Positions 1 through 8,545 of a stretch of 64,000 nucleotides of DNA are shown here, one piece after another. The notes beneath the pieces are model-generated. The model was not told where the DNA came from and made no database searches. It was given only the letters and a program-made list of their open reading frames with translations. The stretch covers positions 62,001 through 126,000 of the forward strand of contig CANMFX010000001.1 in NCBI GenBank assembly GCA_947497315.1. The letters run 5' to 3'. This DNA is from an uncultured Sphingomonadaceae bacterium (lineage in GTDB: Bacteria > Pseudomonadota > Alphaproteobacteria > Sphingomonadales > Sphingomonadaceae). A program made the translations under genes and the position numbers. The stretch's first letter is position 1. The number at the start of each line of letters is the position of its first letter.

Positions 1-518
1 AGGGCAAACCGGTAGATGGCGACGGCGATAATATGCAGCGCAATCAGCACCACGAGGATATCGAAGTTCAGTTCATGGAAATCGGCTATCTCCCGGCCAG
101 TTTTGAAGCTGACCAGAATTGCCAAGGGCCCAGATTCAAGCCCATCGACATCCACGGAAAACAGACCCGTTCCGACCTGAATGGACAAAGCCGCCAACAG
201 GGCAAACACGGCTAACGAGCCAACCGGACTATGGCCGAAAGACGGACCATTCCGCCGCGCAATCAGGTCGCGAACATAGGCAGGGAGCGATCCCAGCCGC
301 CGGATCATCGGGACAAAGCGGGCTGTCCAAGTGCCAACAATGCCCCAGATAAGACGAAACAGCACCAGAGCAAACATGGTCAGGCCCAGCCGCCTGTGCC
401 AATCCATCATGCCTTCTTCGGCGGTCCACCACAGCAGCGGGATGAGCAGGACGATCAGCCAGTGAAACAGGCGGATCGTCCAGTCCCAGACCAGTGTCTG
501 CGCCGTGCTGGCAGTCAT
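1..518 (-). CDS. Cytochrome b561 family protein (partial, C-terminus beyond window)
   Basis: The reading frame on the minus strand starts with MTASTAQTLVWDWTIRLFHW and stays open to the window edge, giving 172 residues without the C-terminus. It has the pattern of bacterial cytochrome b561: W-D/x-R-x-FHW in helix 1, a conserved HRRLG near residue 42, and FHELNFDILVVLIALHI in a later helix, supplying histidines for two b-type haems. These proteins are inner-membrane electron carriers that exchange electrons between quinols and periplasmic c-type cytochromes. It starts 6 bases after the stop of the cytochrome c'-like gene, so the two are almost surely one operon and probable redox partners. The family call is firm; the partner role is inferred from position. 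Confidence 0.85.
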   Translation of the reverse strand, partial: MTASTAQTLVWDWTIRLFHWLIVLLIPLLWWTAEEGMMDWHRRLGLTMFALVLFRLIWGIVGTWTARFVPMIRRLGSLPAYVRDLIARRNGPSFGHSPVGSLAVFALLAALSIQVGTGLFSVDVDGLESGPLAILVSFKTGREIADFHELNFDILVVLIALHIIAVAIYRFA

Positions 519-524
519 CGCACG

Positions 525-1052
525 CTAGTCGTCCAGACGATAATCGTCATGACAGGCCTTGCAGGTGCCGCCAGTCGTCTTGAACGCCTCGCCAATGGCC
601 GCCATATCGCCGCCCTGTGCAACCGTATTCAGATTGGCAGCCGCTTCCTGCATATTGCCGACCTTCTCTTGGAAATCTGGCATATTTTCCCAGATAGCCG
701 GAAGTGCATCTGTATCGATACCGGATTCAGGACCGCTGCCTTCCGGGAACCAGTCTGCCATGCCTTGCGTCGCTTCCGGAACAACCGCTGCGGCCTCTTG
801 GATGATCGCAATGTCGGGGGTGCCCGCTTTCAGTTGATCGCTGATTGCCTTGAACGCGTCGCCGACTTTCTCGAGTTGCGACTGACGCGCCTCAATCTGT
901 TCCTTGATCGTCATCCCGTTAGGCAATTGCGCGCCCGCCGCTTCGCTTGACGCTTCAGGAGCAGCCTCTGACCCGCCATTATCACCACATGCGGTGAGCA
1001 TCATCACGGCGGCGATAGCCGGAACTGCAATCTTTACCTTCAGAATTTTCAT
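525..1052 (-). CDS. Cytochrome c'-like lipoprotein
   Basis: A 175-residue exported protein. The start at 1052 is preferred over the ATG at 1064 because GGAGG sits 5 bases before it and the upstream ATG overlaps that ribosome site. The N-terminus is a lipoprotein signal with lipobox LTAC (Cys22). A low-complexity Ala/Glu linker follows, then a helical domain ending in the single haem motif CKACH about 12 residues from the C-terminus, the layout of cytochrome c' (four-helix bundle with C-terminal CxxCH). Family members bind gases such as NO or carry electrons in the periplasm; the exact role here is unknown. A perfect TATAAT lies on the minus strand at 1104-1109, though no good -35 is visible. 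Cytochrome b561 follows directly. Confidence 0.82.
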   Translation of the reverse strand: MKILKVKIAVPAIAAVMMLTACGDNGGSEAAPEASSEAAGAQLPNGMTIKEQIEARQSQLEKVGDAFKAISDQLKAGTPDIAIIQEAAAVVPEATQGMADWFPEGSGPESGIDTDALPAIWENMPDFQEKVGNMQEAAANLNTVAQGGDMAAIGEAFKTTGGTCKACHDDYRLDD

Positions 1053-1110
1053 CAAGGCCTCCATATCTGTTCAGATCCCCAAAGGATGCTGGGGTGAGCG
1101 ATAATTATAG

Positions 1111-1129
1111 GAAAAAGGCCGATTTGGCC
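1111..1129 (-). terminator. Weak intrinsic terminator after acyl-CoA dehydrogenase gene
   Basis: On the minus strand GGCC-AAATC-GGCC is followed by five T residues, 20 bases after the stop of the acyl-CoA dehydrogenase gene. The stem is only 4 bp, so this is a weak candidate. Confidence 0.3.
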
Positions 1130-1148
1130 AGTCCCGATAAGATCGATT

Positions 1149-2309
1149 TTAATAGGAGCGTGGCAGCTTGAGGACATGTTCTGCCAGATAGGACAGGATC
1201 AGGTTGGTCGAGATCGGCGCAATTTGGTAGAGCCGTGTCTCCCGCCATTTCCGTTCAATGTCATAATCCTCGGCAAAAGCGAAGCCGCCATGCGTCTGCA
1301 TACACGCTTCGCCCGCCGCCCATGATGCTTCGGAGGCCAGCATTTTTGCCATGTTCGCTTCTGCGGCCATTCCTTCGCCAGCATCAAACATCGCCGCTGC
1401 CTTGCGTACCATCAGGTCTGCTGCCTCGGTTTGCGCATAGCTGCGCGCGATGGGGAACTGAACGCCCTGGTTTTGGCCGATAGGGCGATCAAACACCTCT
1501 CGCTCACTGGCATAATGCGACGCCTTTTTGGTAAACCAGCGCGCGTCACCGATACATTCGGCCGCGATCAAAACCCGCTCGGCATTCATGCCGTTGAGGA
1601 TGTAGCGTAACCCCTTGCCTTCCTCGCCAATGATGTTCTTCGCAGGCACGCGCAGATCATCGAAATAGACCTCGGTTGTGCTGTGATTGATCATGGTTCG
1701 AATAGGCTTGATGGTCAGGCCATTGCCAACCGCCTCACGCATATCGACGATGAATACGGACAGACCATCGGTCCGCTTCTGTACCCGATCTTGCGGTGTG
1801 GTGCGGGCAAGTAAGACCATCAGATCGCTATATTCCGCGCGGCTGGTCCAGACCTTTTGACCATTGATCACATAGTGGTCACCGTCACGAACGGCCGTCG
1901 TTTTCAGGCCCAGTGTATTGGTACCGCTCCCCGGCTCGGTCACGCCAAAGGCCTGTAAGCGCAATTCGCCTGTCGCGATTTTGGGGAGATATTGCTGCTT
2001 TTGCGCTTCGTTACCATCGCGTAAGATCGTGCCCATAATATACATTTGAGCATGGCACGCGCTAGCGTTGCAGCCGCTGCTGTGAATTTCTTCCAGGATT
2101 GCCGCGGCGGCCGATAAACCAAGCCCGCTTCCGCCATATTCTTCGGGGATCAACGCGGCGAGAAAACCGGCCTTTGTCAGTGCATCGACAAATTCCGCAG
2201 GATAGGCGCGCGCTCTGTCTTTCTCACGCCAATAGCTGCCCGGAAAATCGCTGCACAAGGCGCGCACGGCTTCGCGCATTTGCGCTATTTCCGGTGTATC
2301 ATTCCACAT
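1149..2309 (-). CDS. Acyl-CoA dehydrogenase family protein
   Basis: About 386 residues, the normal length for the family. An N-terminal helical domain (with AGFLAALIPEEYGGSG near residue 50) leads into the central beta domain with FGVTEPGSGTNT and GQKVWTSRA, which bind FAD and the acyl chain. The C-terminal helical domain holds ERVLIAAECIG, FDRPIGQNQGVQFPIA and THGGFAFAEDYDIERKWRETR. The enzyme oxidises an acyl-CoA at the alpha-beta bond and passes electrons to ETF; the substrate cannot be read from sequence. Its ATG overlaps the stop of fghA by one base (TGATG), so it is probably translationally coupled to the formaldehyde-detoxification genes. That partnership is unexpected and unexplained. 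Confidence 0.9.
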   Translation of the reverse strand: MWNDTPEIAQMREAVRALCSDFPGSYWREKDRARAYPAEFVDALTKAGFLAALIPEEYGGSGLGLSAAAAILEEIHSSGCNASACHAQMYIMGTILRDGNEAQKQQYLPKIATGELRLQAFGVTEPGSGTNTLGLKTTAVRDGDHYVINGQKVWTSRAEYSDLMVLLARTTPQDRVQKRTDGLSVFIVDMREAVGNGLTIKPIRTMINHSTTEVYFDDLRVPAKNIIGEEGKGLRYILNGMNAERVLIAAECIGDARWFTKKASHYASEREVFDRPIGQNQGVQFPIARSYAQTEAADLMVRKAAAMFDAGEGMAAEANMAKMLASEASWAAGEACMQTHGGFAFAEDYDIERKWRETRLYQIAPISTNLILSYLAEHVLKLPRSY

Positions 2310-3145
2310 CAAAGCCGCTCCGCATGCCAGCGCAAATGGTCGTCCATGAATGTCGAGATGGTGAAATAGCTATGATCATATCCTTCGCGCATGTTGAGCG
2401 TCAGAGGGATAGCGGCCCGCTCACATGCTTCCACTAGCAAATTTGGTTTGAGCTGCTCCTCGAGAAACTGGTCCGCTGTGCCCTGATCGATCAATATGTC
2501 ATCGAGCCGCGCACCATCGTCAATAAGCGCGCAGGCATCATAATCCCTCCATGCCTTTCGATCAGCACCAAGATATCCACTCAATGCCTTATGGCCCCAG
2601 GGACAATCTGAGGGTGAAACAATGGGCGCAAAGGCCGAAATGCTTTTGAAACGATCCGGATTGCGCAGAGCGATGGTGAGCGCGCCATGGCCACCCATGC
2701 TATGGCCAAATATGCCTTGCCGCTCCATGTCTGCGGGAAATTCTTGCGCAATCAGGGCAGGAAGCTCTTGTTCGACATAGCTGCGCATGCGAAAGTTGGT
2801 TGCCCAAGGCTCTTCTGTCGCATCAACATAAAAGCCTGCACCCTGCCCCATATCATAGGCCTCGTCATCCGGTACGGCATCGCCGCGTGGTGACGTATCA
2901 GGACAGATGATGATCAGGCCTAGCGCATTTGCCAGCCGCCGATATTCGCCTTTGTCCATCACATTGGCATGGGTGCAAGTCAGCCCGGATAAATACCAGA
3001 GCACCGGCAACTTCGCGCTATCCTGATGTTCTGGTACAAAAACTGCGAATGTCATATCCGTTTTGGTTTCAGCGGAGGCATGGGAGTAAACCCCTTGCAC
3101 TCCGCCATGTGACCTGTTTTCAGAGATTATCTCAAATGCACTCAT
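2309..3145 (-). CDS. fghA: S-formylglutathione hydrolase
   Basis: The enzyme hydrolyses S-formylglutathione to formate and glutathione, the second step of glutathione-dependent formaldehyde removal in the cytoplasm. The protein (278 residues, usual length) is an esterase-D type alpha/beta hydrolase with the nucleophile motif GHSMGGHGAL (Ser149 from the chosen start), YLSGLTCTHANV near the oxyanion hole and the C-terminal His in EGYDHSYF. I chose the start MSAFEIISENRSHGG because it matches family N-termini and its ATG overlaps the stop of the upstream VOC gene as ATGA; the in-frame ATG 21 bases upstream lies inside that gene. Downstream, the acyl-CoA dehydrogenase gene begins on its stop codon. 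Confidence 0.93.
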   Translation of the reverse strand: MSAFEIISENRSHGGVQGVYSHASAETKTDMTFAVFVPEHQDSAKLPVLWYLSGLTCTHANVMDKGEYRRLANALGLIIICPDTSPRGDAVPDDEAYDMGQGAGFYVDATEEPWATNFRMRSYVEQELPALIAQEFPADMERQGIFGHSMGGHGALTIALRNPDRFKSISAFAPIVSPSDCPWGHKALSGYLGADRKAWRDYDACALIDDGARLDDILIDQGTADQFLEEQLKPNLLVEACERAAIPLTLNMREGYDHSYFTISTFMDDHLRWHAERL

Positions 3146-3534
3146 CCGGGTCGATACATAGCGCATAATTTATGACCGTCCGGATCGCGGACATAAGACA
3201 AGTGCATCTGACCCATGGTCGAATCTCTAGGGCCCGGTGGATCTTCAATCGACGTCGCGCCATTATCGACCGCTACATCGTGAAACTCCTTCACCTGTTC
3301 TGGCGAGGAGCAAGCAAAGCCAATTGTGGCACCGTTGGCGACAGTTGCAGACTGCCCGTCAATCGGCTCGCTGACGCTAAAAATATTGCCGTTGTGAATA
3401 TAGAAAAGCCGGGTTGTGCCATCTTCTTTGACATCCACCATCGGCTCACCCGCACCCAGCGTGGCAAGCACAGCGTTGTAAAATGACTTTGATCTTTCAA
3501 TGTCATTAGAACCAACCATGACGTGACTGAACAT
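3142..3534 (-). CDS. VOC family (glyoxalase-like) protein
   Basis: A 130-residue single-module vicinal-oxygen-chelate protein. It starts MFSHVMVGSNDIERSKSFYNAVLATLG, the typical first beta-alpha unit with a His metal ligand, and ends LSYVRDPDGHKLCAMYR, the typical last strand. Glyoxalase I, fosfomycin resistance proteins and many uncharacterised enzymes share the fold. It sits between frmA (23 bases upstream) and fghA (4-base ATGA overlap), so a role with glutathione adducts such as S-hydroxymethylglutathione is plausible but only inferred. It is not the Gfa (glutathione-dependent formaldehyde-activating) enzyme, which is a different fold. Confidence 0.85.
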   Translation of the reverse strand: MFSHVMVGSNDIERSKSFYNAVLATLGAGEPMVDVKEDGTTRLFYIHNGNIFSVSEPIDGQSATVANGATIGFACSSPEQVKEFHDVAVDNGATSIEDPPGPRDSTMGQMHLSYVRDPDGHKLCAMYRPG

Positions 3535-3557
3535 AACTCTCTCCTTTATTGAATTTC

Positions 3558-4667
3558 TTAAAAAACTACGACGCTTCGGATGCTTTCACCCGCATGCATC
3601 AGGTCAAAGCCCTTGTTGATTTCTTCGAGCGTCAATGTGTGTGTGATCATGGGATCAATCTCGATCTTGCCGTTCACATACCAGTCCACAATTTTCGGAA
3701 CATCCGTCCGCCCGCGGGCACCGCCAAAGGCCGTGCCTTTCCAGACGCGGCCAGTAACCAACTGAAATGGCCGGGTGGTGATCTCCTTGCCTGCTTCGGC
3801 TACGCCAATGATTATGCTCTCTCCCCAGCCGCGGTGACAGGCCTCAAGCGCTTGGCGCATCACATCGGTATTGCCAGTGCAATCAAAAGTATAATCAGCG
3901 CCGCCATCGGTCAAAGCAACAAGATGTTCGACTATGTCCCCGCTGACGTCTTTGGGATTAACGAAATGGGTCATGCCAAATTTGCGACCCCATTCTTCTT
4001 TGTCGGCGTTTAAATCGACGCCAATAATCTTGTCCGCCCCGACCATCCGGGCGCCCTGAATAACGTTCAGGCCAATCCCACCGAGACCGAAAATGATCAC
4101 ATTCGCGCCGGGTTCCACCTTCGCTGTGTTGGTGACTGCGCCAACGCCGGTGGTTACACCGCAACCGATATAACAGCTCTTGTCAAATGGTGCATCGGTA
4201 CGAATTTTGGCCACGGCAATTTCAGGCAGCACGATGAAATTGGAAAAAGTGGAACATCCCATATAATGATAAATCGCCTCGCCCTTATAGGACATCCGGC
4301 TGGTCCCATCAGGCATGAGGCCCTGTCCCTGTGTCGACCGGATTGCTGTACACAGGTTGGTCTTACCGGAGAGACAGGATTTACACTGGCGGCATTCCGG
4401 AGTGTAAAGCGGAATCACATGATCATCCGGAGCGACAGATGTTACGCCCGCGCCCACTTCGCGGACTATGCCGGCCCCTTCATGGCCCAATACACTGGGG
4501 AATTTTCCCTCACTGTCGAGACCATCAAGCGTATAGGCATCAGTGTGGCAGATTCCGGTCGCCATAATCTCGACCAGCACTTCCCCCGCTTTCGGGCCTT
4601 CCAGATCCAGTTCGACAATTTCCAGCGGTCTCTTGGCCTCAAAGGCGACAGCAGCGCGGGTTTTCAT
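3558..4667 (-). CDS. frmA: S-(hydroxymethyl)glutathione dehydrogenase (class III alcohol dehydrogenase)
   Basis: Oxidises S-hydroxymethylglutathione, formed from formaldehyde and glutathione, to S-formylglutathione with NAD+. It is the first enzymatic step of the pathway completed by fghA. The 369-residue product starts [22 protein letters not shown], a standard class III ADH N-terminus; the ORF runs 63 bases further upstream without family similarity. Visible features are the catalytic zinc site [10 protein letters not shown] and [12 protein letters not shown], the structural zinc loop with four Cys in [17 protein letters not shown], and the nucleotide fold [13 protein letters not shown]. 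The C-terminus [10 protein letters not shown] is also typical. First gene of a four-gene operon (frmA, VOC, fghA, acyl-CoA dehydrogenase). Confidence 0.95.
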   Translation of the reverse strand: MKTRAAVAFEAKRPLEIVELDLEGPKAGEVLVEIMATGICHTDAYTLDGLDSEGKFPSVLGHEGAGIVREVGAGVTSVAPDDHVIPLYTPECRQCKSCLSGKTNLCTAIRSTQGQGLMPDGTSRMSYKGEAIYHYMGCSTFSNFIVLPEIAVAKIRTDAPFDKSCYIGCGVTTGVGAVTNTAKVEPGANVIIFGLGGIGLNVIQGARMVGADKIIGVDLNADKEEWGRKFGMTHFVNPKDVSGDIVEHLVALTDGGADYTFDCTGNTDVMRQALEACHRGWGESIIIGVAEAGKEITTRPFQLVTGRVWKGTAFGGARGRTDVPKIVDWYVNGKIEIDPMITHTLTLEEINKGFDLMHAGESIRSVVVF

Positions 4668-4772
4668 AACACGGGATTTCCTGAAAAATTGATCTGGCGA
4701 CAACCTTATCTTATCATCGCGTGCAATCAACCGGATTCAAGCGTTCAGCCATATTATCAGGCCCACAGGTTT

Positions 4773-5294
4773 CTATACCGGCAAACGGTAAAAATTGGCG
4801 AGCCGGTCCAGCGCGATTTTCAAGACCAGCTTTCCTGATCGTGCAGGCCAACCAAGATGTTTTTCCGCCGCAGGAACACCCTCCCCGGCACAGATTATCC
4901 GCCAGGCAATATCGGACAAATCAGTGCCGAGATGCGCGATGGCATTATCAAATCGCTGCTTCGCCGCGATTTGTGCTTCGGTCGCATTCAACATTTCTGC
5001 CGCAGCGCGGTGCCCTCCGGAAGGCGGCACCATGTTCCAGCTCATGGTGATATTAGGTGCCAAATTGGCCCTCTCCCAGTCTGCCCGCAGTTTCTCACCG
5101 CCATCAAACTGGCGATCCGTTAGATGTCCCCTTGCATGGAGCCAGCCCAAAGGTGATTCCGACAGGTTAACCGTCACGCTGCGTGCCGGACGTTTTCGGG
5201 CACCAGCCTTGGCGCAATTTCTGCCATCTTGGGGCAAGGGCCGTTCCGCCAATATACGAGGACTTTTCAATTTGTCTGTTCTGATTGATGGCAA
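4773..5294 (-). CDS. DUF6456 domain-containing protein
   Basis: A 173-residue basic protein. The C-terminal two thirds match the alphaproteobacterial DUF6456 pattern: ESPLGWLHARG, QFDGGEKLRADWERANLAPNITMSW, a small-residue linker, then GLWR-like cysteine region and GWPARSGKLVLKIALDRLANFY. The domain resembles the C-terminus of small helix-turn-helix replication or transcription proteins, but the function is not established. The start codon is TTG: AGGAG stands 6 bases before it and no better start exists upstream. It is divergent from the XRE regulator at 5397 across about 100 bases. Confidence 0.72.
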   Translation of the reverse strand: MPSIRTDKLKSPRILAERPLPQDGRNCAKAGARKRPARSVTVNLSESPLGWLHARGHLTDRQFDGGEKLRADWERANLAPNITMSWNMVPPSGGHRAAAEMLNATEAQIAAKQRFDNAIAHLGTDLSDIAWRIICAGEGVPAAEKHLGWPARSGKLVLKIALDRLANFYRLPV

Positions 5295-5396
5295 GATACA
5301 CTCCTTTTCTAATGATTCGAATATCTCTTGCCATTTTGGAGAATATGTAGGAAAGAAGAAACCATATAGGTTCTATTTCGCCAATTGGAGTCAACC

Positions 5397-5960
5397 ATGA
5401 TTAGCCGCATAAGGGATGTCCGCAAAGCCAAGGGTTTGACGCTCGATGATATCGCAAAACGCTGTGAGCCGCCTACGACAGCGCAAACCATCGGCCGACT
5501 CGAAACTGGAATGCGAACGCTGTCACTGGCATGGCTTAACCGGATCGCGGATGCGCTTGGCGTTGACAGTGCCGAATTGCTGGCGCTTCCCGATCAGGAT
5601 GAATTGCCGGTAGCGGCGATACTGGATCACAAGGGCGCCCATACCCTCAGAAAGACCGAGACTATTTTGCAGCCGACGATAGAGGCAGATATGGTCGCTC
5701 TGCGTGTAAAAAGCAGTATTGGCGACTATCGCTCTGGCGATGATGTCTGGCTGTCACGCCGGGTCCCGGATCAATATGGTACCGCCTTGAACCGCGATAT
5801 ATTGGTGCCGCGTCCTGCTGGACGCTTTCTTTTCGGCCGCCTGATCGGCCGAGAAGGCGATATGATCCAGATTTTACCGCTCGGTAGCGGCGCACGGCAA
5901 CAAGTCGTCAAAGATCCGGAATGGATTGGTGTCGCCGTGAGGCTGGTAAGAGCGCTTTAA
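5397..5960 (+). CDS. XRE family helix-turn-helix regulator with S24-like C-terminal domain
   Basis: A 187-residue DNA-binding protein. Residues 1-60 form an XRE helix-turn-helix (ISRIRDVRKAKGLTLDDIAK, then TAQTIGRLETGMRTLSLAWLNRIADALG). The C-terminal part is a beta-rich domain like the LexA/CI S24 fold, probably without protease function since no Ser-Lys dyad can be placed with confidence. The start at 5397 is favoured by GGAG 6 bases upstream; the ATG at 5385 contains that site. It is divergent from the DUF6456 gene, which it might regulate, and lies 23 bases before the glycosyltransferase gene. Target unknown. Confidence 0.78.
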   Translation: MISRIRDVRKAKGLTLDDIAKRCEPPTTAQTIGRLETGMRTLSLAWLNRIADALGVDSAELLALPDQDELPVAAILDHKGAHTLRKTETILQPTIEADMVALRVKSSIGDYRSGDDVWLSRRVPDQYGTALNRDILVPRPAGRFLFGRLIGREGDMIQILPLGSGARQQVVKDPEWIGVAVRLVRAL

Positions 5961-5983
5961 GGGCTCTGTACTAAGGCAATCCG

Positions 5984-7159
5984 ATGCCCCGCCCGCTCAA
6001 CATATTGACGCTATCGACATTGTTCCCCAATGCGGCGTCACCCAATTTCGGGATATTTGTCGAACGGCAGACAGCAGAGTTGGCGAGCAGAGCCGAGGCT
6101 GATGTGACAATCATCAACCCAATCGGAATCCCGCCATTGCCATTAAGAGGTCTTGCGCCCTATCGCGCGCTTGCGGACCTGCCTGAACACGAACACTGGC
6201 GCGGGCTTGATGTCCATCGTCCTCGTTTCCGCCTGATCCCAAAAATTGGTGGCTCCAGAAATCCGGAGCGGATTGCAAAAGCCATCATGCCGCTGGTCAA
6301 GAAGCTGCATCATGCAAAACCATTTGATCTGATTGATGCGGAGTTTTTCCATCCGGATGGCGCTGCGGCAACGCGCCTGGCTGACGAGCTTGGCATTCCT
6401 TTCACCGTGAAGGCGCGCGGGGCGGATATTCATCACTGGGGTGGCGATGCCAAATGCCTACCACAGATATTAACCGCAGCCGACAAGGCTTCCGGCTTGC
6501 TGGCAGTGTCCAAAGCGCTGAAACAGGATATGGTCGATCTCGGCATGGAGGGTGACAAGATATCGGTTCACTATACCGGTCTTAATTCTCAGAAATTCGT
6601 ACCAGTTGACCGCGCGGCGATGAAGAGGGAACTGGATGTTCCTGGGCCATTGTTCATCTGCGTTGGCGCGCTCATTCAGCGGAAGAACCAGGCTCTGGTG
6701 ATCGAGGCGATGCAGTGTTTCCCCGATGCCACCTTGATGCTGGCGGGCAAGGGCGAGGAAGAAAAGGCTTATCGGGCTCTAGCAGACAAGCTGGGTGTGC
6801 AAGACCGCGTTCGCTTCCTCGGCAATGTTCCGCACGATGAATTACCGGGATTGATCGCAGCGGCCGAAATTTCTATTCTGCCGTCAAAGTCCGAAGGGCT
6901 GGCCAATGCCTGGGTAGAATCTCTATCCTGCGGCACACCGATCATCATCAGCGAAGCTGGTGGAGCGCGGGAACTGGTGCGATCGGAAATTGCAGGCAGG
7001 ATTGTGGAACAGAATAGTTTGGCAATTGCCAACGCTATCAAAGCCATTTTGGCTCATCCACCGGCACCGAGCGATGTGCGCGCTAGCGTCAACCATTTCA
7101 GCTGGAAAAATAACGGCGATGCGTTGGTGAAGCTGTTCGTGGAGATTGTCGGGCGTTAA
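5984..7159 (+). CDS. Glycosyltransferase family 4 (GT-B fold)
   Basis: 391 residues with the GT4 pattern: an N-terminal Rossmann domain opening LNILTLSTLFPNAASPNFGIFVERQ, and a C-terminal donor-binding domain with FICVGALIQRKNQALVIEAM, ATLMLAGKGEEEKAYRALA, VRFLGNVPHDELP and the E-x7-E motif in SKSEGLANAWVESLSCGTPII. It transfers a nucleotide-activated sugar to an unknown acceptor, likely a cell-surface glycan or exopolysaccharide precursor. No other glycan gene is nearby, so the pathway cannot be read from context. Its TAA stop overlaps the TAA of the convergent Mth938-like gene on a shared TTAA. Confidence 0.9.
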   Translation: MPRPLNILTLSTLFPNAASPNFGIFVERQTAELASRAEADVTIINPIGIPPLPLRGLAPYRALADLPEHEHWRGLDVHRPRFRLIPKIGGSRNPERIAKAIMPLVKKLHHAKPFDLIDAEFFHPDGAAATRLADELGIPFTVKARGADIHHWGGDAKCLPQILTAADKASGLLAVSKALKQDMVDLGMEGDKISVHYTGLNSQKFVPVDRAAMKRELDVPGPLFICVGALIQRKNQALVIEAMQCFPDATLMLAGKGEEEKAYRALADKLGVQDRVRFLGNVPHDELPGLIAAAEISILPSKSEGLANAWVESLSCGTPIIISEAGGARELVRSEIAGRIVEQNSLAIANAIKAILAHPPAPSDVRASVNHFSWKNNGDALVKLFVEIVGR

Positions 7160-7536
7160 CCGAGCGGCATAAACGCTCCAATAATCCAGCGCTCTTCTGC
7201 CCGCAACACGCCCCAGGCCCGCGCGGCAGCTCGGCTATCCATGACTTCAATACCCAGTTTCGCGGCATCCGCTGCCCGGCGAAAAGCCGCTGGTGGCTGC
7301 TCCATCTTTGTGCCGCTACCAAAAAGCAGAAACTCAGGATTTGGCGATAGGTTCAGAGCAGCCATAATCTCTTTCAGATTCAGCTCATCGCGGGTGGGTG
7401 CATCCCAAGGCAGCGCCTGTTCCGGCGAAAGCAACAAGCCATTGTCAAACCGCCGGTCTCCAATTTTAAAGCCATTGGGCGTAAGACCGGTGACAATCGG
7501 CCCTGCAAATTCAACATCTCGCCTGAGCTCAACCAT
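7156..7536 (-). CDS. Mth938-like domain-containing protein (DUF498)
   Basis: A 126-residue single-domain protein. Typical features are an N-terminal strand followed by GPIVTGLTPNGFKIGDRRFDNGLLLSP, then PEFLLFGSGTKMEQPP and GIEVMDSRAAARAWGVLRAEERWIIGAFMPL. The bacterial function is unknown; the mitochondrial relative NDUFAF3 assists complex I assembly. It lies 13 bases after secF and looks like the last gene of the yajC-secD-secF operon, an arrangement I associate with alphaproteobacteria. A link to membrane-protein assembly is inferred from this context only. Confidence 0.85.
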   Translation of the reverse strand: MVELRRDVEFAGPIVTGLTPNGFKIGDRRFDNGLLLSPEQALPWDAPTRDELNLKEIMAALNLSPNPEFLLFGSGTKMEQPPAAFRRAADAAKLGIEVMDSRAAARAWGVLRAEERWIIGAFMPLG

Positions 7537-7549
7537 CAGCCTTCAACAA

Positions 7550-8533
7550 TCAACCGACTTCTTCAGATCCACCGATTTTTTCAGCCTGCCCACCAGCAGC
7601 TTCCGGTGGCACGAAACTATCGGGCCCGACTTTTAGCCAAATCAATATGGGCGCAGCCATATAAACCGAAGAATAAGTACCAATGAACACGCCCAGGAAC
7701 ATTGCCGTTGCAAAACCGAAAATCACATCCGGTCCCCAGATAATTAAGGCGATTAGAGCGACCAACATGGTCAAACTGGTCATCACCGTGCGCGCCAATG
7801 TTTCGTTTACCGATAGATCGAGCAACGCAATAATATCCATCTTGCGATATTTCTTCAGATTCTCCCTGATCCGGTCATAAACCACGATCGTATCGTTTAA
7901 CGAATAGCCAATAATGGTGAGCAACGCCGCCACGATATTGAGGTTGAACTCAAGCTGCGTGAGCGCGAAAAAGCCAAAAGTCAGAGCGACATCGTGAAAC
8001 AGAGCAAACAGCGCACCTGCACCAAATTGCCACTCAAACCGGATCCAGATGTAGAGCGTAATTGCCAACATCGCTCCAACCAGCGACCAAACGCCTTTCG
8101 ATAAGAGCTCTTCTGACACCTTGCCAGAAACAGAATCTACGCCATCAATGCGAACGTCAGGATAATCAGCTTTCAACATGCCAGTGATCTCATCTGCCAT
8201 TGTATTGGCTAGTTCTGGATCCTGATCGGCTCCTGTCGGCAGCTTCATGCGAATCGAAACCTCATTGGGTTGACCAAAGCGCTGGATTGTCGGGTCACCG
8301 TAACCAAGCGCGCCAACCTTCTCCCTTAGCTCCGTAATTGGTGCATCGGCAGTCTGCGTAAAGGTTGTGCGGATCATCTGACCGCCAACGAAATCAACAC
8401 CGAAGTTCAGCCCGCGTTGTGCAACCAATGCCATGGATCCAATGATCATCAATATGCTGATGGCGACCGCAATATTCCGCCATTTAAGGAATGCGATATT
8501 GGTATTATCGGGAACGAGTTTGAGAAGTTTCAT
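7550..8533 (-). CDS. secF: Protein translocase subunit SecF
   Basis: Inner-membrane partner of SecD. The SecDF pair uses the proton gradient to pull secreted proteins out of the SecYEG channel on the periplasmic side. About 327 residues: first transmembrane segment near residue 20-40, the signature GLNFGVDFVGGQMIRTTF, a periplasmic P4 domain, then five more membrane helices including the conserved segment IGYSLNDTIVVYDRIREN and the TSLTMLVALIALIIWG helix. The start at 8533 is preferred because GGAGGG lies 7 bases upstream; the ATG at 8539 is too close to that site. secD ends 12 bases upstream. Confidence 0.95.
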   Translation of the reverse strand: MKLLKLVPDNTNIAFLKWRNIAVAISILMIIGSMALVAQRGLNFGVDFVGGQMIRTTFTQTADAPITELREKVGALGYGDPTIQRFGQPNEVSIRMKLPTGADQDPELANTMADEITGMLKADYPDVRIDGVDSVSGKVSEELLSKGVWSLVGAMLAITLYIWIRFEWQFGAGALFALFHDVALTFGFFALTQLEFNLNIVAALLTIIGYSLNDTIVVYDRIRENLKKYRKMDIIALLDLSVNETLARTVMTSLTMLVALIALIIWGPDVIFGFATAMFLGVFIGTYSSVYMAAPILIWLKVGPDSFVPPEAAGGQAEKIGGSEEVG

Positions 8534-8545
8534 GACCATTCCCTC

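Noticed and set aside
231-950. 239-codon plus-strand frame over cytochrome b561 and cytochrome c' genes
   Set aside because: Shadow of two well-supported minus-strand genes; the sequence is Arg/Gln/His-rich without domains.
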